64,000 bases of DNA from Rhizobium rhizoryzae (GTDB lineage Bacteria; Pseudomonadota; Alphaproteobacteria; Rhizobiales; Rhizobiaceae), in the NCBI RefSeq assembly GCF_011046895.1, contig NZ_CP049250.1, positions 1,283,501 through 1,347,500 of the forward strand, read 5' to 3'. A model generated the notes under the pieces. That model was not told the origin of the DNA, searched no databases, and saw only the letters and a list, made by a program, of their open reading frames with translations. A program made the translations under genes and the position numbers. Every line of letters starts with the position of its first letter. Within the stretch, counting starts at the first letter, position 1. This document shows positions 8,813 through 17,481 of this stretch, piece after piece.

Positions 8813-9670
8813 TCAGCGCTTGGCGATGAAGGCGCTTGCCGCTTCAGCGTGGTCCTTGTGCCAGCGCGACAAGGGCGGGCGGTTTTCGATGATATCGCCT
8901 GCGGCCCAGGCAATCCGGCGCTCGTCTGTCGGACGGTCCACGTCGTTATCCGGGCAGAGAATGTAGAAGTCGCCGCGTTCTATGCTTCTCAGCATGAAGT
9001 CGACGGTCTGTTCCGGCGTCCATGCACCTGAGGGTTTCTCCGTGCGGCCGTTTGCTGTCAGGCCGGTGTAGACAAAGCCCGGAATGAGTAGGTGCGCCTC
9101 GACATGGCAGCCTTCGGTGTTGCGCAGCTCATGCTGAAGCGCCTCGGTAAACGCCTTCACGCCTGCCTTTGCCACGTTATAGGCCGGGTCGCCGGGTGGC
9201 GTGGTGATGCCCTGTTTCGAGCCGGTGTTGATGATCACCGCCGGGTCGTTATGCGCCATCATGTCGTTGGCGAAAATCCGGGTTCCATGAATGACGCCCA
9301 TCAGGTTGACGGCAAAAACGCTATCCCAATTGGCCTGTGGCCCGAACAGGCTGCTGCCCGGCTGAATGCCTGCATTGTTCATGAGGACATGGACGCGTCC
9401 GAACCGCTGGATGACAGCCCGTTCCAGGGATTCGAGCTGTTCCGGCTTCGACACGTCGGTCGCGATTGCCACGACATCGGCCTCGCCGCCTTCGGCCAGA
9501 GCCTGCACATCTCGGCAGGCTTCATCGAGTTTGTCGCCCTCCAGATCTGCCAGCACGACACACAAACCGTTTCGTGCAAACTCCTTGGCCGCAGCAAGGC
9601 CGATGCCGGAGGCGGCACCGGTGATGACGGCCACATGGCCCTTCGCAAATGCAGGATGTTGAATGCTCAT
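8813..9670 (-). CDS. Short-chain dehydrogenase/reductase (SDR)
   Basis: This is a classical SDR oxidoreductase of 285 residues. The cofactor motif TGAASGIG is at 17-24, NNAG at 98-101 and the catalytic Ser151-Tyr164-xxx-Lys168. A Asp in the second strand (VLADLEG, about 42) suggests NAD(H) preference. The C-terminal extension contains a proline- and acid-rich stretch not seen in minimal SDRs. The ATG at 9670 has GAGG 7 bases before it; an in-frame start 141 bases upstream would lack homologous sequence. Substrate unknown. It is divergent from argG across 196 bases. Confidence 0.85.
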   Translation of the reverse strand: MSIQHPAFAKGHVAVITGAASGIGLAAAKEFARNGLCVVLADLEGDKLDEACRDVQALAEGGEADVVAIATDVSKPEQLESLERAVIQRFGRVHVLMNNAGIQPGSSLFGPQANWDSVFAVNLMGVIHGTRIFANDMMAHNDPAVIINTGSKQGITTPPGDPAYNVAKAGVKAFTEALQHELRNTEGCHVEAHLLIPGFVYTGLTANGRTEKPSGAWTPEQTVDFMLRSIERGDFYILCPDNDVDRPTDERRIAWAAGDIIENRPPLSRWHKDHAEAASAFIAKR

Positions 9671-9866
9671 GGTGATCCTCTTCGAACGATAGGGTCGGCA
9701 AAGGCATATGGGGCCTTTACGTGTCGTTTCAACGGAACGAGCGAAGTTCCGGCCATCTGGCTGCCTGCACTTGAACCGCGCCGTAAACTCGCTAAAAGTG
9801 CCGCCATTCAAAACCTGAAGGCGGATTTGCCGGTCAAACCGCCCCCTCCAGACGGAAGTTTTCGAT

Positions 9867-11090
9867 ATGGCACTCCCGAAAGACGTGAAGAAAGTCGTCC
9901 TTGCCTATTCCGGCGGTCTCGACACCTCGATCATCCTGAAATGGCTCCAGACGGAGCTTGGCGCTGAAGTCGTGACCTTTACGGCCGATCTCGGTCAGGG
10001 CGAAGAGCTTGAGCCTGCGCGCAAGAAGGCTGAGATGCTGGGCATCAAGGAAATCTTCATCGAGGATGTGCGCGAAGAATTCGTCCGTGACTTCGTCTTC
10101 CCAATGTTCCGCGCCAATGCCGTTTATGAAGGCGTTTATCTGCTCGGCACGTCTATCGCCCGCCCGCTGATCTCGAAGCACCTGATCGATATTGCCAAGA
10201 AGACTGGCGCCGATGCAATCGCGCATGGCGCGACCGGCAAGGGCAATGACCAGGTCCGTTTCGAGCTTTCGGCCTACGCGCTGAACCCGGATATCAAGAT
10301 CATCGCGCCATGGCGCGACTGGACCTTCAAGAGCCGTACAGATCTCTTGAACTTCGCTGAACAGCACCAGATCCCGGTTGCCAAGGACAAGAAGGGTGAG
10401 GCACCGTTTTCTGTCGACGCCAACCTCCTGCACTCGTCCTCCGAAGGCAAGGTTCTGGAAGACCCGGCACAGGAAGCGCCGGAATACGTGCATATGCGCA
10501 CGATTTCGCCGGAAGCGGCGCCCGATCAGGCAACCACCATCAAGATCGGCTTCCGCAAGGGTGATGCCTGCTCGATCAACGGTGTGGAGATGAGTCCGGC
10601 AACGCTTCTGAAGACGTTGAACGATTACGGCCGCGACAACGGCATCGGCCGTCTCGATCTGGTCGAAAACCGCTTCGTCGGCATGAAGAGCCGTGGCGTT
10701 TACGAGACCCCCGGCGGCACGATCCTGCTGTCGGCCCATCGTGCGATCGAATCGATCACGCTCGACCGGGGTGCAGCGCACCTGAAGGATGAGATCATGC
10801 CGCGTTACGCGGAGCTGATCTATTACGGCTTCTGGTTCTCGCCGGAGCGCGAAATGCTGCAGGCTCTGATCGACAAGAGCCAGGAGCATGTGGAAGGCGA
10901 AGTGACGCTGAAGCTCTACAAGGGCAATGTCATGGTTATCGGTCGCGAGTCGGCCAAGTCGCTTTATTCCGACAAGCTCGTGACCTTCGAAGACGATCAG
11001 GGCGCTTATGACCAGAAGGATGCGGCGGGCTTCATCAAGCTCAATGCTCTGCGTCTTCGCACGCTGGCCAAGCGCAATCTCGGCAAGTAA
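9867..11090 (+). CDS. argG: Argininosuccinate synthase
   Basis: The enzyme joins citrulline and aspartate with ATP to form argininosuccinate, the penultimate step of arginine synthesis. The 407 residues match the family length. The N-type ATP pyrophosphatase P-loop AYSGGLDTS is at 13-21. Conserved blocks such as [10 protein letters not shown] (about 115-124) and [10 protein letters not shown] are clear. The ribosome-binding site is ACGGAAG about 8 bases upstream. It ends with a strong terminator shared with the convergent MFS gene, so it is monocistronic. Confidence 0.96.
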   Translation: MALPKDVKKVVLAYSGGLDTSIILKWLQTELGAEVVTFTADLGQGEELEPARKKAEMLGIKEIFIEDVREEFVRDFVFPMFRANAVYEGVYLLGTSIARPLISKHLIDIAKKTGADAIAHGATGKGNDQVRFELSAYALNPDIKIIAPWRDWTFKSRTDLLNFAEQHQIPVAKDKKGEAPFSVDANLLHSSSEGKVLEDPAQEAPEYVHMRTISPEAAPDQATTIKIGFRKGDACSINGVEMSPATLLKTLNDYGRDNGIGRLDLVENRFVGMKSRGVYETPGGTILLSAHRAIESITLDRGAAHLKDEIMPRYAELIYYGFWFSPEREMLQALIDKSQEHVEGEVTLKLYKGNVMVIGRESAKSLYSDKLVTFEDDQGAYDQKDAAGFIKLNALRLRTLAKRNLGK

Positions 11091-11115
11091 CGCCTGCATC
11101 TCGCGAGAATCTTTA

Positions 11116-11145
11116 ACCCGCCTTCAGTGTTGGAGGCGGGTTTTT
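11116..11145 (+). terminator. Bidirectional terminator between argG and the MFS gene
   Basis: Stem ACCCGCCT / AGGCGGGT (11116-11123 with 11134-11141), loop of 10 bases, followed by TTTTT on the plus strand. The convergent MFS gene ends at 11146, so the hairpin fills the whole space between the two stop codons. Confidence 0.85.
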
Positions 11146-12357
11146 CTATGCCTTCTGGTGCTTCAGAAGATAGGTCAGCCAGAGGAATGCGGCGCAGGCC
11201 ATGATTTCCATGGCAGGGATAATGATCCCAAACGCCGTCAGAGGATCGCCCAAGGATGCGGCGAGAAAACCGCCCACGAAGCCGCCCGCCATCTGCAGAA
11301 AGCCAGTCAGGGCGGAGGCGGACCCGGCAATATGAGGGAAGGGCGCCATTCCGACTGTCACGACATAGGGCGATACGAGCGCCAGCCCGAAGGCGCAGAT
11401 CGCGACCGGCCCCATGATCGACAGGAAAAACGGCTCAAGCCACGCGACCGAAAGCGCCATGACAATTGCGCCGATGCCGCAAAGCGTAATCCCCACTCTC
11501 GCACAGACAAGATTGCCCAGTCTGGCAGACAGCATCTTCAGCGTGATCGAGCCAAGCAGGAAGAAGCCGGACTGCATGAGCATGCCTATCCCAAACTGGG
11601 TCGGTGTCAGCCCTACGCGGTTGATCAGGATGAAGGCCAGCATGGTCGCTTGTGCGTAAAGCGCGCCGATGGTGCCGCTGAGAACGAGAGAGGTTGCAAG
11701 GAAGATCGGCTTTCGAGCCACTTCCGCATAGTTCACGATCAACTGTTTCGGTTCCAGCCGTGAGGGGTCCGGGACGACCGTTTCCTTCAGCAGGAAAAAG
11801 GTACAGGCTGTCGCTACCACGCCGAAGGCGATCATCAGGACGAAAACGGCATGCCAATCGAAGGCGGCGAGCGCAAGGCCTCCGAGTGTCGGGCCAAGGG
11901 CCGGACCTATGGCCAGGAAGATGCCGATCATGTTGAGAATACGTGCCGCATTGGCGCCCGTATAGAGATCGCGAACAATTGCCCGACCAATCACGACGCC
12001 TACCGAGGCGCCAATTCCTTGCACGAGGCGTGCAACGAGGATCGCCTCCACCGTTGGCGCGACGAAGGCGAGCGCAGAGCCGATCAGATAGATCGCCAGA
12101 AAGATCAGCGTTGCCGTTCGACGGCCAAGCGCATCCGACAGCGGGCCTGCCACGAGTTGTGCGACGGCAAAGCCGCCAAAGAAGAGCGACAGGCTGAGTT
12201 TGATCGCGGCTTCCGTCGTGCCGAAAGCCTGCACGAGTTGCGGCATGGCGGGCGTATAGATGGCCATGGAAATCGGCCCGAGCGTGGTCAGAAGCGCGCC
12301 GACGAATGTCACGCGCCGTTCGCTCATCACGGCAGTGGGCCTTGTGATATCCTGCAT
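11146..12357 (-). CDS. MFS multidrug efflux transporter, Bcr/CflA type
   Basis: This 403-residue inner-membrane protein has about twelve hydrophobic segments. The segment GPLSDALGRRT after helix 2 is the MFS motif A, and the N-terminal SMAIYTPAMPQL resembles Bcr/CflA drug:proton antiporters (bicyclomycin, chloramphenicol). The ATG at 12357 lies one base after the TGA of the upstream marR-type gene, so the two are translationally linked and the MarR protein is the likely regulator. A start 36 bases further upstream would overlap marR. The substrate is not predicted. Confidence 0.83.
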   Translation of the reverse strand: MQDITRPTAVMSERRVTFVGALLTTLGPISMAIYTPAMPQLVQAFGTTEAAIKLSLSLFFGGFAVAQLVAGPLSDALGRRTATLIFLAIYLIGSALAFVAPTVEAILVARLVQGIGASVGVVIGRAIVRDLYTGANAARILNMIGIFLAIGPALGPTLGGLALAAFDWHAVFVLMIAFGVVATACTFFLLKETVVPDPSRLEPKQLIVNYAEVARKPIFLATSLVLSGTIGALYAQATMLAFILINRVGLTPTQFGIGMLMQSGFFLLGSITLKMLSARLGNLVCARVGITLCGIGAIVMALSVAWLEPFFLSIMGPVAICAFGLALVSPYVVTVGMAPFPHIAGSASALTGFLQMAGGFVGGFLAASLGDPLTAFGIIIPAMEIMACAAFLWLTYLLKHQKA

Positions 12358-12358
12358 G

Positions 12359-12832
12359 TCAGGCTGATTTCGCCTCTTCCACCGAATTGGCAAGTTCGCC
12401 CTGCAAATTGGTGATCACCATTTGAAGCGCGCGCTTCAGGGCCGATGTTTCCTGAGCATCCAATCCCTGTGTTGCCTGGGTCAGCAGATGATCGAGCTCT
12501 TCTTCCAACGCTGCGATCAAGGGCTGCGAGCGCTCGGTCAGCGTGACGCGCTTGGCGCGCCGATCGGTCGGGTCTGTCTGCCGTTCGATGAAGCCGAGGT
12601 TCTGCAAACGATCAAGAAACGAGCAGACGGTCATGGGTTCTACGCCCATGCGCTGTGCCAGATCCATCTGGCGACAGGCCTGCATGGCATGCAGGTTGAG
12701 GATCGTCCTTGCTTCGCCAGCCGTAATGCCCAAGCCCGCTTCTGCGATACGGCGTTCGAACGCGAGCCTCAACCAGCGTGCACTGTCGATCAACAGGAAG
12801 CCCAAACCGTGAATGCCGATACTGTCTGTCAT
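12359..12832 (-). CDS. MarR-family transcriptional regulator
   Basis: This winged-helix repressor of about 157 residues has the MarR core: a helix-turn-helix around MDLAQRMGVEPMTVCSF and the DRRAKRVTLT wing. Such proteins usually repress themselves and an adjacent efflux gene in response to phenolic or other ligands, which fits the MFS gene directly downstream. A start at 12856 (8 more residues) is also possible. A perfect TATAAT on the minus strand at 12883-12878 is a candidate -10 element for this operon, although no good -35 is seen. Confidence 0.85.
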   Translation of the reverse strand: MTDSIGIHGLGFLLIDSARWLRLAFERRIAEAGLGITAGEARTILNLHAMQACRQMDLAQRMGVEPMTVCSFLDRLQNLGFIERQTDPTDRRAKRVTLTERSQPLIAALEEELDHLLTQATQGLDAQETSALKRALQMVITNLQGELANSVEEAKSA

Positions 12833-12907
12833 GCCCTGACCCGCGATAATAAGCATGACTTAATATCACCAATAGGGATTATATGACAGCCGCTGGCCGA
12901 AAGAAGT

Positions 12908-13351
12908 TCAGGAATTCAGAAATTTAAGGACGGAGGTCAGCGTTGCCGCCTTTTCATCATCGCCCAGCGAAATGGCCAGTTCGCGTTGATCCGTGTAATA
13001 GGCCGCGAAGTCGAACTCCGTGTCATCGGTCACAGACGAGAGGTCGAGAACGTTTCCAGCAGTATCGGAAATCTGCATTGGCAGTTCTTGCGCCAGCGCG
13101 ATGTAGGTATCCTGGTCTATATCGCCCGATACGTATCGCTGAAGGGCGACTTCCCGAAGCAGGCGCGGTGCTATGGCGGAATAATCCAGTGCCTTCTCGT
13201 CAACGGCAGGCACCTCGAAAGCAGGTGTTGCTTCCGAGGGTACGGAGAACTGCGGTTTTTCTGCCCTGGCGTCACGGGTTTGATCGCGATGAAACAAACC
13301 GCTCGACCAGTGAAGGGAAGTGATTTCCACGTCGGCCATATCCATCATCAT
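12908..13351 (-). CDS. Uncharacterised protein
   Basis: I do not recognise this 147-residue protein. It is soluble, acidic, without signal peptide or membrane segment, with a middle part that could be helical (APRLLREVALQRYV) and an acidic C-terminal half. The frame opens upstream to a TTG at 13402, but the codons between hold promoter-like sequence (TTGACC, 16 bases, TAGTGT), so an ATG in the cluster at 13339-13351 is more likely the start. It is divergent from the M3 peptidase gene, with an AT-rich region of about 150 bases between them. Confidence 0.6.
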   Translation of the reverse strand: MMMDMADVEITSLHWSSGLFHRDQTRDARAEKPQFSVPSEATPAFEVPAVDEKALDYSAIAPRLLREVALQRYVSGDIDQDTYIALAQELPMQISDTAGNVLDLSSVTDDTEFDFAAYYTDQRELAISLGDDEKAATLTSVLKFLNS

Positions 13352-13500
13352 TTGGATAGCATGCCGCACACTAGCGCCAGTTACGAATCGGTCAACTGTC
13401 AATAATTAGTTAATATTTCTTCTATTCCTTGTTGTTTCGCTTCCCAGAATCGCCATTTTGGCGAGGATGATGGCATGCTCCACAAGAAGGAAATCGATCG

Positions 13501-15594
13501 ATGACTATGGCTTCGCAAATCAACCCGGCTCTTGTCGAATGGAGCGGTCCGAACGGTCTGCCACGCTTCGAGAGTGTACGGGACGAAGACTTCGGACAGG
13601 CCTTCGATGCTGCGTTGAAACTGCATGATGCTGAAATCGATTCGATCGCAAACAATACAGAGGCGGCAAGTTTCTCGAATACGATCAAGGCGCTTGAGAT
13701 TGCGGGCGACGAGCTGTCGCGCGTATCGGCGCTGTTCTGGAACCGCGCCGGCGCTCATACCAATGATGCGATCCAGGCCCTGGAGCGGGAGATCGCGCCG
13801 AAGATGTCCCGGCACTATTCGCGCATCGCCATGAACGAGGGCCTGTTTCGCCGCGTCGACAGCCTTTGGGAAAAGCGCCAGGAGCTTGGCCTGACCGTCG
13901 AGGAAATGCGCGTCCTGGAACGCCACTGGAAAGGTTTCGTGCGCGCCGGTGCCAAGCTTTCGCGCGAACAGCAGGAGCGTCTGGCTTCCATCAATGAGAC
14001 GTTGGCGGGCCTTGGCGCGCAGTTCGGCCAGAATGTTCTGGGCGACGAGAAGGATTGGTCGCTGGTTCTGACCGATGAGCAGGATCTGGCCGGTCTTCCG
14101 GGTTTCCTGAAAGATGCGATGTCGGCTGCCGCCCGCGAGCGGAGCGCGCCTGAAGGTGCCTATGCGGTGACGCTGTCGCGTTCGATCATCGAGCCATTCC
14201 TGACGTTTTCCAGCCGCCGCGACCTTCGCGAGAAGGCGTTTCATGCCTGGGTGAAGCGTGGCGAGAATGGTGGCGAGCGGGATAATGTCGCTATCGTCCG
14301 GCAGGTGCTGGCGCTTCGGCTCGAAAAGGCCAAGCTGCTGGGTTACGAGAATTTCGCCGCCTACAAGCTGGATGATACGATGGCGAAGACGCCCGCCAAT
14401 GTGAACAATCTGCTCATGAAGGTGTGGGCCAAAGCGCGTTCCAAGGCTTCAGAAGAAGAGGCGTCGCTGCAAGGGCTTATGGCGGAAGATGGCATCAACG
14501 GGAAGGTTCAGCCCTGGGACTGGCGCTATTATGCGGAGAAGCTGCGCGAGCGGATGTTCGATTTTTCCGAATCGGAACTGAAGCCCTATCTGCAGCTCGA
14601 AAAGATCATCGAAGCCTGCTTTGACGTTGCGCATCGCCTGTTCGGCATCACCATCACCGAAACGAAGGGCATCGCCGCCTATCATCCAGACGTGCGTGTC
14701 TTCGAGGTTCGCGATGCGGAGGGAACATTGAAGGCGATGTTCCTTGGCGATTACTTCGCTCGCTCCTCGAAGCGCTCGGGTGCGTGGATGAGTTCGTTCC
14801 AGAGCCAGCACAAGCTGCCTCTGAAGAATGGTGCCGAGGGCGAACTGCCGATCATCTATAATGTCTGCAACTTCGCAAAACCCGCGCCCGGCAAGCCCGC
14901 GCTGCTTTCGCTGGATGATGCACGCACATTGTTCCACGAATTCGGCCATGGTCTGCATGGCATGCTGTCGGACGTGACCTATCCTTCCGTTTCGGGCACG
15001 GGTGTCTCGCGCGACTTCGTCGAGCTTCCATCGCAGCTCTACGAACACTGGCTGACGGTGCCGGAGATTCTCACCCGCTATGCCGTTCATTACGAGACCG
15101 GTGAACCCATGCCAAAGGCGCTGCTGGACAAGGTGCTGGCGGCTCGCACCTTCAATGCCGGGTTCAATACGGTCGAATTCACCTCGTCGGCCCTGGTGGA
15201 CATGGCCTTCCATACGCGTGGAGCGGTAGACGATCCGATGAAGGTGCAGGCTCAGATTCTTTCGGAAATCGGCATGCCGTCCTCGATCGTCATGCGCCAT
15301 GCGACGCCGCACTTCCAGCATGTCTTTTCTGGCGACGGCTATTCGGCTGGCTATTATTCCTACATGTGGTCGGAAGTGCTGGATGCGGATGCCTTTGCGG
15401 CCTTCGAGGAGACAGGCAATGCGTTTGATCCCGTCATGGCGCGCAAGCTGAAGAACAACATCTATTCCGTTGGTGGCTCCATCGATCCGGAAGAGGCTTA
15501 CAAGGCATTCCGCGGCAAGCTTCCGGATCCCGAGGCCATGCTGAAGAAGAAGGGCCTTGCCATGGTGGGAGAACTTTCTGGCAGCGACGCCTGA
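13501..15594 (+). CDS. M3 family oligopeptidase (PrlC/Dcp-like)
   Basis: This is a cytoplasmic zinc metallopeptidase of 697 residues. The zinc motif is HEFGH at 479-483 (His479, Glu480, His483), with a downstream Glu in DFVELPSQLYEHW as the third ligand. Oligopeptidase A and dipeptidyl carboxypeptidase share this fold and degrade short peptides, including cleaved signal peptides. No signal peptide is present. AAGGA lies about 9 bases before the ATG. The length fits both PrlC (about 680) and Dcp; I cannot separate them by reading. Confidence 0.9.
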   Translation: MTMASQINPALVEWSGPNGLPRFESVRDEDFGQAFDAALKLHDAEIDSIANNTEAASFSNTIKALEIAGDELSRVSALFWNRAGAHTNDAIQALEREIAPKMSRHYSRIAMNEGLFRRVDSLWEKRQELGLTVEEMRVLERHWKGFVRAGAKLSREQQERLASINETLAGLGAQFGQNVLGDEKDWSLVLTDEQDLAGLPGFLKDAMSAAARERSAPEGAYAVTLSRSIIEPFLTFSSRRDLREKAFHAWVKRGENGGERDNVAIVRQVLALRLEKAKLLGYENFAAYKLDDTMAKTPANVNNLLMKVWAKARSKASEEEASLQGLMAEDGINGKVQPWDWRYYAEKLRERMFDFSESELKPYLQLEKIIEACFDVAHRLFGITITETKGIAAYHPDVRVFEVRDAEGTLKAMFLGDYFARSSKRSGAWMSSFQSQHKLPLKNGAEGELPIIYNVCNFAKPAPGKPALLSLDDARTLFHEFGHGLHGMLSDVTYPSVSGTGVSRDFVELPSQLYEHWLTVPEILTRYAVHYETGEPMPKALLDKVLAARTFNAGFNTVEFTSSALVDMAFHTRGAVDDPMKVQAQILSEIGMPSSIVMRHATPHFQHVFSGDGYSAGYYSYMWSEVLDADAFAAFEETGNAFDPVMARKLKNNIYSVGGSIDPEEAYKAFRGKLPDPEAMLKKKGLAMVGELSGSDA

Positions 15595-15608
15595 GGCATC
15601 GTAATAGC

Positions 15609-15644
15609 GTTTCCGGGGCGGAGTTCGATCTCCGTCACGGAAAC
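15609..15644 (+). terminator. Hairpin after the M3 peptidase gene
   Basis: Interrupted stem: GTTTCCG / CGGAAAC outside (15609-15615 with 15638-15644) and CGGAG / CTCCG inside. No T-run follows, so it may be a 3'-end stabiliser or factor-dependent terminator rather than an intrinsic one. Confidence 0.35.
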
Positions 15645-15755
15645 ATCAACAAACCTTCATTTAGGCATGATGAATCTGACACGTGCGCATGGTGGGTTCC
15701 GGTCAGCGAGTTTTCGTACCGACCGCTTCCATCCATCGAGCTCCAGGAGAGTTTC

Positions 15756-17336
15756 ATGCGCAACACACTCGGACAGGTGTCACGCCGTTCCTTCCTCGTT
15801 TCCACAGCTGCAACCGGCCTTGTCGCGGGTTCCGGTCTTGCTGTTCCGTTCTACGCCCGTAGCGCCGACCGCCCAACCTTTACCCATGGCGTTCAGTCGG
15901 GCGATGTCGATATGTCATCCGGCATGATCTGGACCCGTGTCGATCGTCCGTCGCGCATCATGATGGAATATTCGACCACCGAGAGCTTCAAGAACCCGGT
16001 GCGACTTGCGCCGATGGATGCGCTGGCCGAGACGGATTTTGCCGTGAAGCGCCTGCTGGCCGACCTGCCGTCCGATCAGGACATTTTCTATCGTTTCGTT
16101 GCAGCCGACCTTGCTCACATAAACAGCGTCTCCGAGCCGATCACTGGACGTTTCCGCACGGCGCCGGCTTCGCGCCGTTCCGTGCGCTTCGTCTGGTCGG
16201 GCGATACGGCCGGTCAGGGCTGGGGTATCGACGAGACGGGCATGAAGACCTATGCGACGATGGCGCGGCATCAGCCGGATTTCTTCATCCATTCGGGCGA
16301 TACGATCTATGCCGATGGCCCGATGAAGGATGAGGTCGCCTTCAAGGACGGGACCACATGGAAAAACACGGTGCTGATCGACGAAAAGCGCAAGGTGGCA
16401 GAGACGCTGGACGAATACCGCGCCCAGTGGAAATACAACATGATGGACCGGCATGTGCGGGAGCTTTCCGCCGTCTGTCCGACCTTCTACCAGTGGGACG
16501 ATCATGAAGTCGTCAACAACTGGTCATCCAGCAAGAACCTGATGGCGGATGACCGCTACAAGGAAAAATCCGTTTCCCTGCTGACGGCGCGCGCCGCCCG
16601 TGCTTTCCACGAAATGTCGCCCATCCGCTATACGCCCGCCGAACCGGGCCGGGTCTATCGCAAGATCGCCTATGGGCCGCTGGTCGATGTCTTTTTCCTT
16701 GATATGCGCAGCTATCGCGGTTCGAACCATGACGGCATGGAGACGGAGCAGACGCCGGAATCGCGCATTCTGGGCGAGCAGCAGGTGGCCTGGCTGAAGC
16801 AGGAGCTTTCCGCCTCCAAGGCCACGTGGAAGATCATAGCGGCTGACATGCCGCTCGGTGTCATCGTCTGGGACGATTTTGCCAATCGCAAGGGTACGGA
16901 AGCGGTTGCCCAGGGCGACAATGGCGCGCCGAAGGGCCGCGAACTGGAGATCGCCGATCTGCTCCGCTTCATCAAGACGGCGGGGATTTACAACACCGTG
17001 TGGCTGACGGCGGATGTGCACTACACCGCAGCCCACTATTACAATCCCGACAAGGCCAAGTTCCAGGACTTCGAACCCTTCTGGGAATTCATTTCCGGTC
17101 CGTTGCATGCGGGAACATTCGGCCCGAACGACCTCGACATGACGTTTGGTCCTGAGCTGAAGTTCATCAAGGCACCGACCGCCGAACAGGGACAGAACCT
17201 GCCGCCATCCGCCGGTCTGCAGTTCTTTGGCCTTGTGGACGTGGACGGCCAGACCGAGCAATTGACCGTGCGGCTGATGGACCGTGACGACGTGGAACTC
17301 TACAAGGTGACGCTCGATCCGGTTCGCAGGGCATGA
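15756..17336 (+). CDS. phoD: PhoD-like alkaline phosphatase, Tat-exported
   Basis: This is a periplasmic phosphodiesterase/phosphomonoesterase of 526 residues. A twin-arginine signal is clear: SRRSFLV at 9-15 followed by a hydrophobic stretch. PhoD-family metal motifs are present: SGDT twice (GDTAGQ and HSGDTIYADG), WDDHEVVNNW, and a late TADVHYTAAHYY. PhoD enzymes use Fe3+/Ca2+, release phosphate from organic phosphates and are often under PhoB control, but I see no convincing Pho box in the 160 bases upstream. The gene stands alone. Confidence 0.88.
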   Translation: MRNTLGQVSRRSFLVSTAATGLVAGSGLAVPFYARSADRPTFTHGVQSGDVDMSSGMIWTRVDRPSRIMMEYSTTESFKNPVRLAPMDALAETDFAVKRLLADLPSDQDIFYRFVAADLAHINSVSEPITGRFRTAPASRRSVRFVWSGDTAGQGWGIDETGMKTYATMARHQPDFFIHSGDTIYADGPMKDEVAFKDGTTWKNTVLIDEKRKVAETLDEYRAQWKYNMMDRHVRELSAVCPTFYQWDDHEVVNNWSSSKNLMADDRYKEKSVSLLTARAARAFHEMSPIRYTPAEPGRVYRKIAYGPLVDVFFLDMRSYRGSNHDGMETEQTPESRILGEQQVAWLKQELSASKATWKIIAADMPLGVIVWDDFANRKGTEAVAQGDNGAPKGRELEIADLLRFIKTAGIYNTVWLTADVHYTAAHYYNPDKAKFQDFEPFWEFISGPLHAGTFGPNDLDMTFGPELKFIKAPTAEQGQNLPPSAGLQFFGLVDVDGQTEQLTVRLMDRDDVELYKVTLDPVRRA

Positions 17337-17481
17337 TTTAAGCGGGTTGACGGGCTGGAATTAACTGTTCCGGTCCCGCCCCCTTTCGCGTTTGCGAAAA
17401 ACAGGCTATGAGCGCGCCAACGAAAATTGGCGCGTTCTCATTATTGATGGTTCAAGCGCCGCAGCTTCAGAGATTTTTGAT

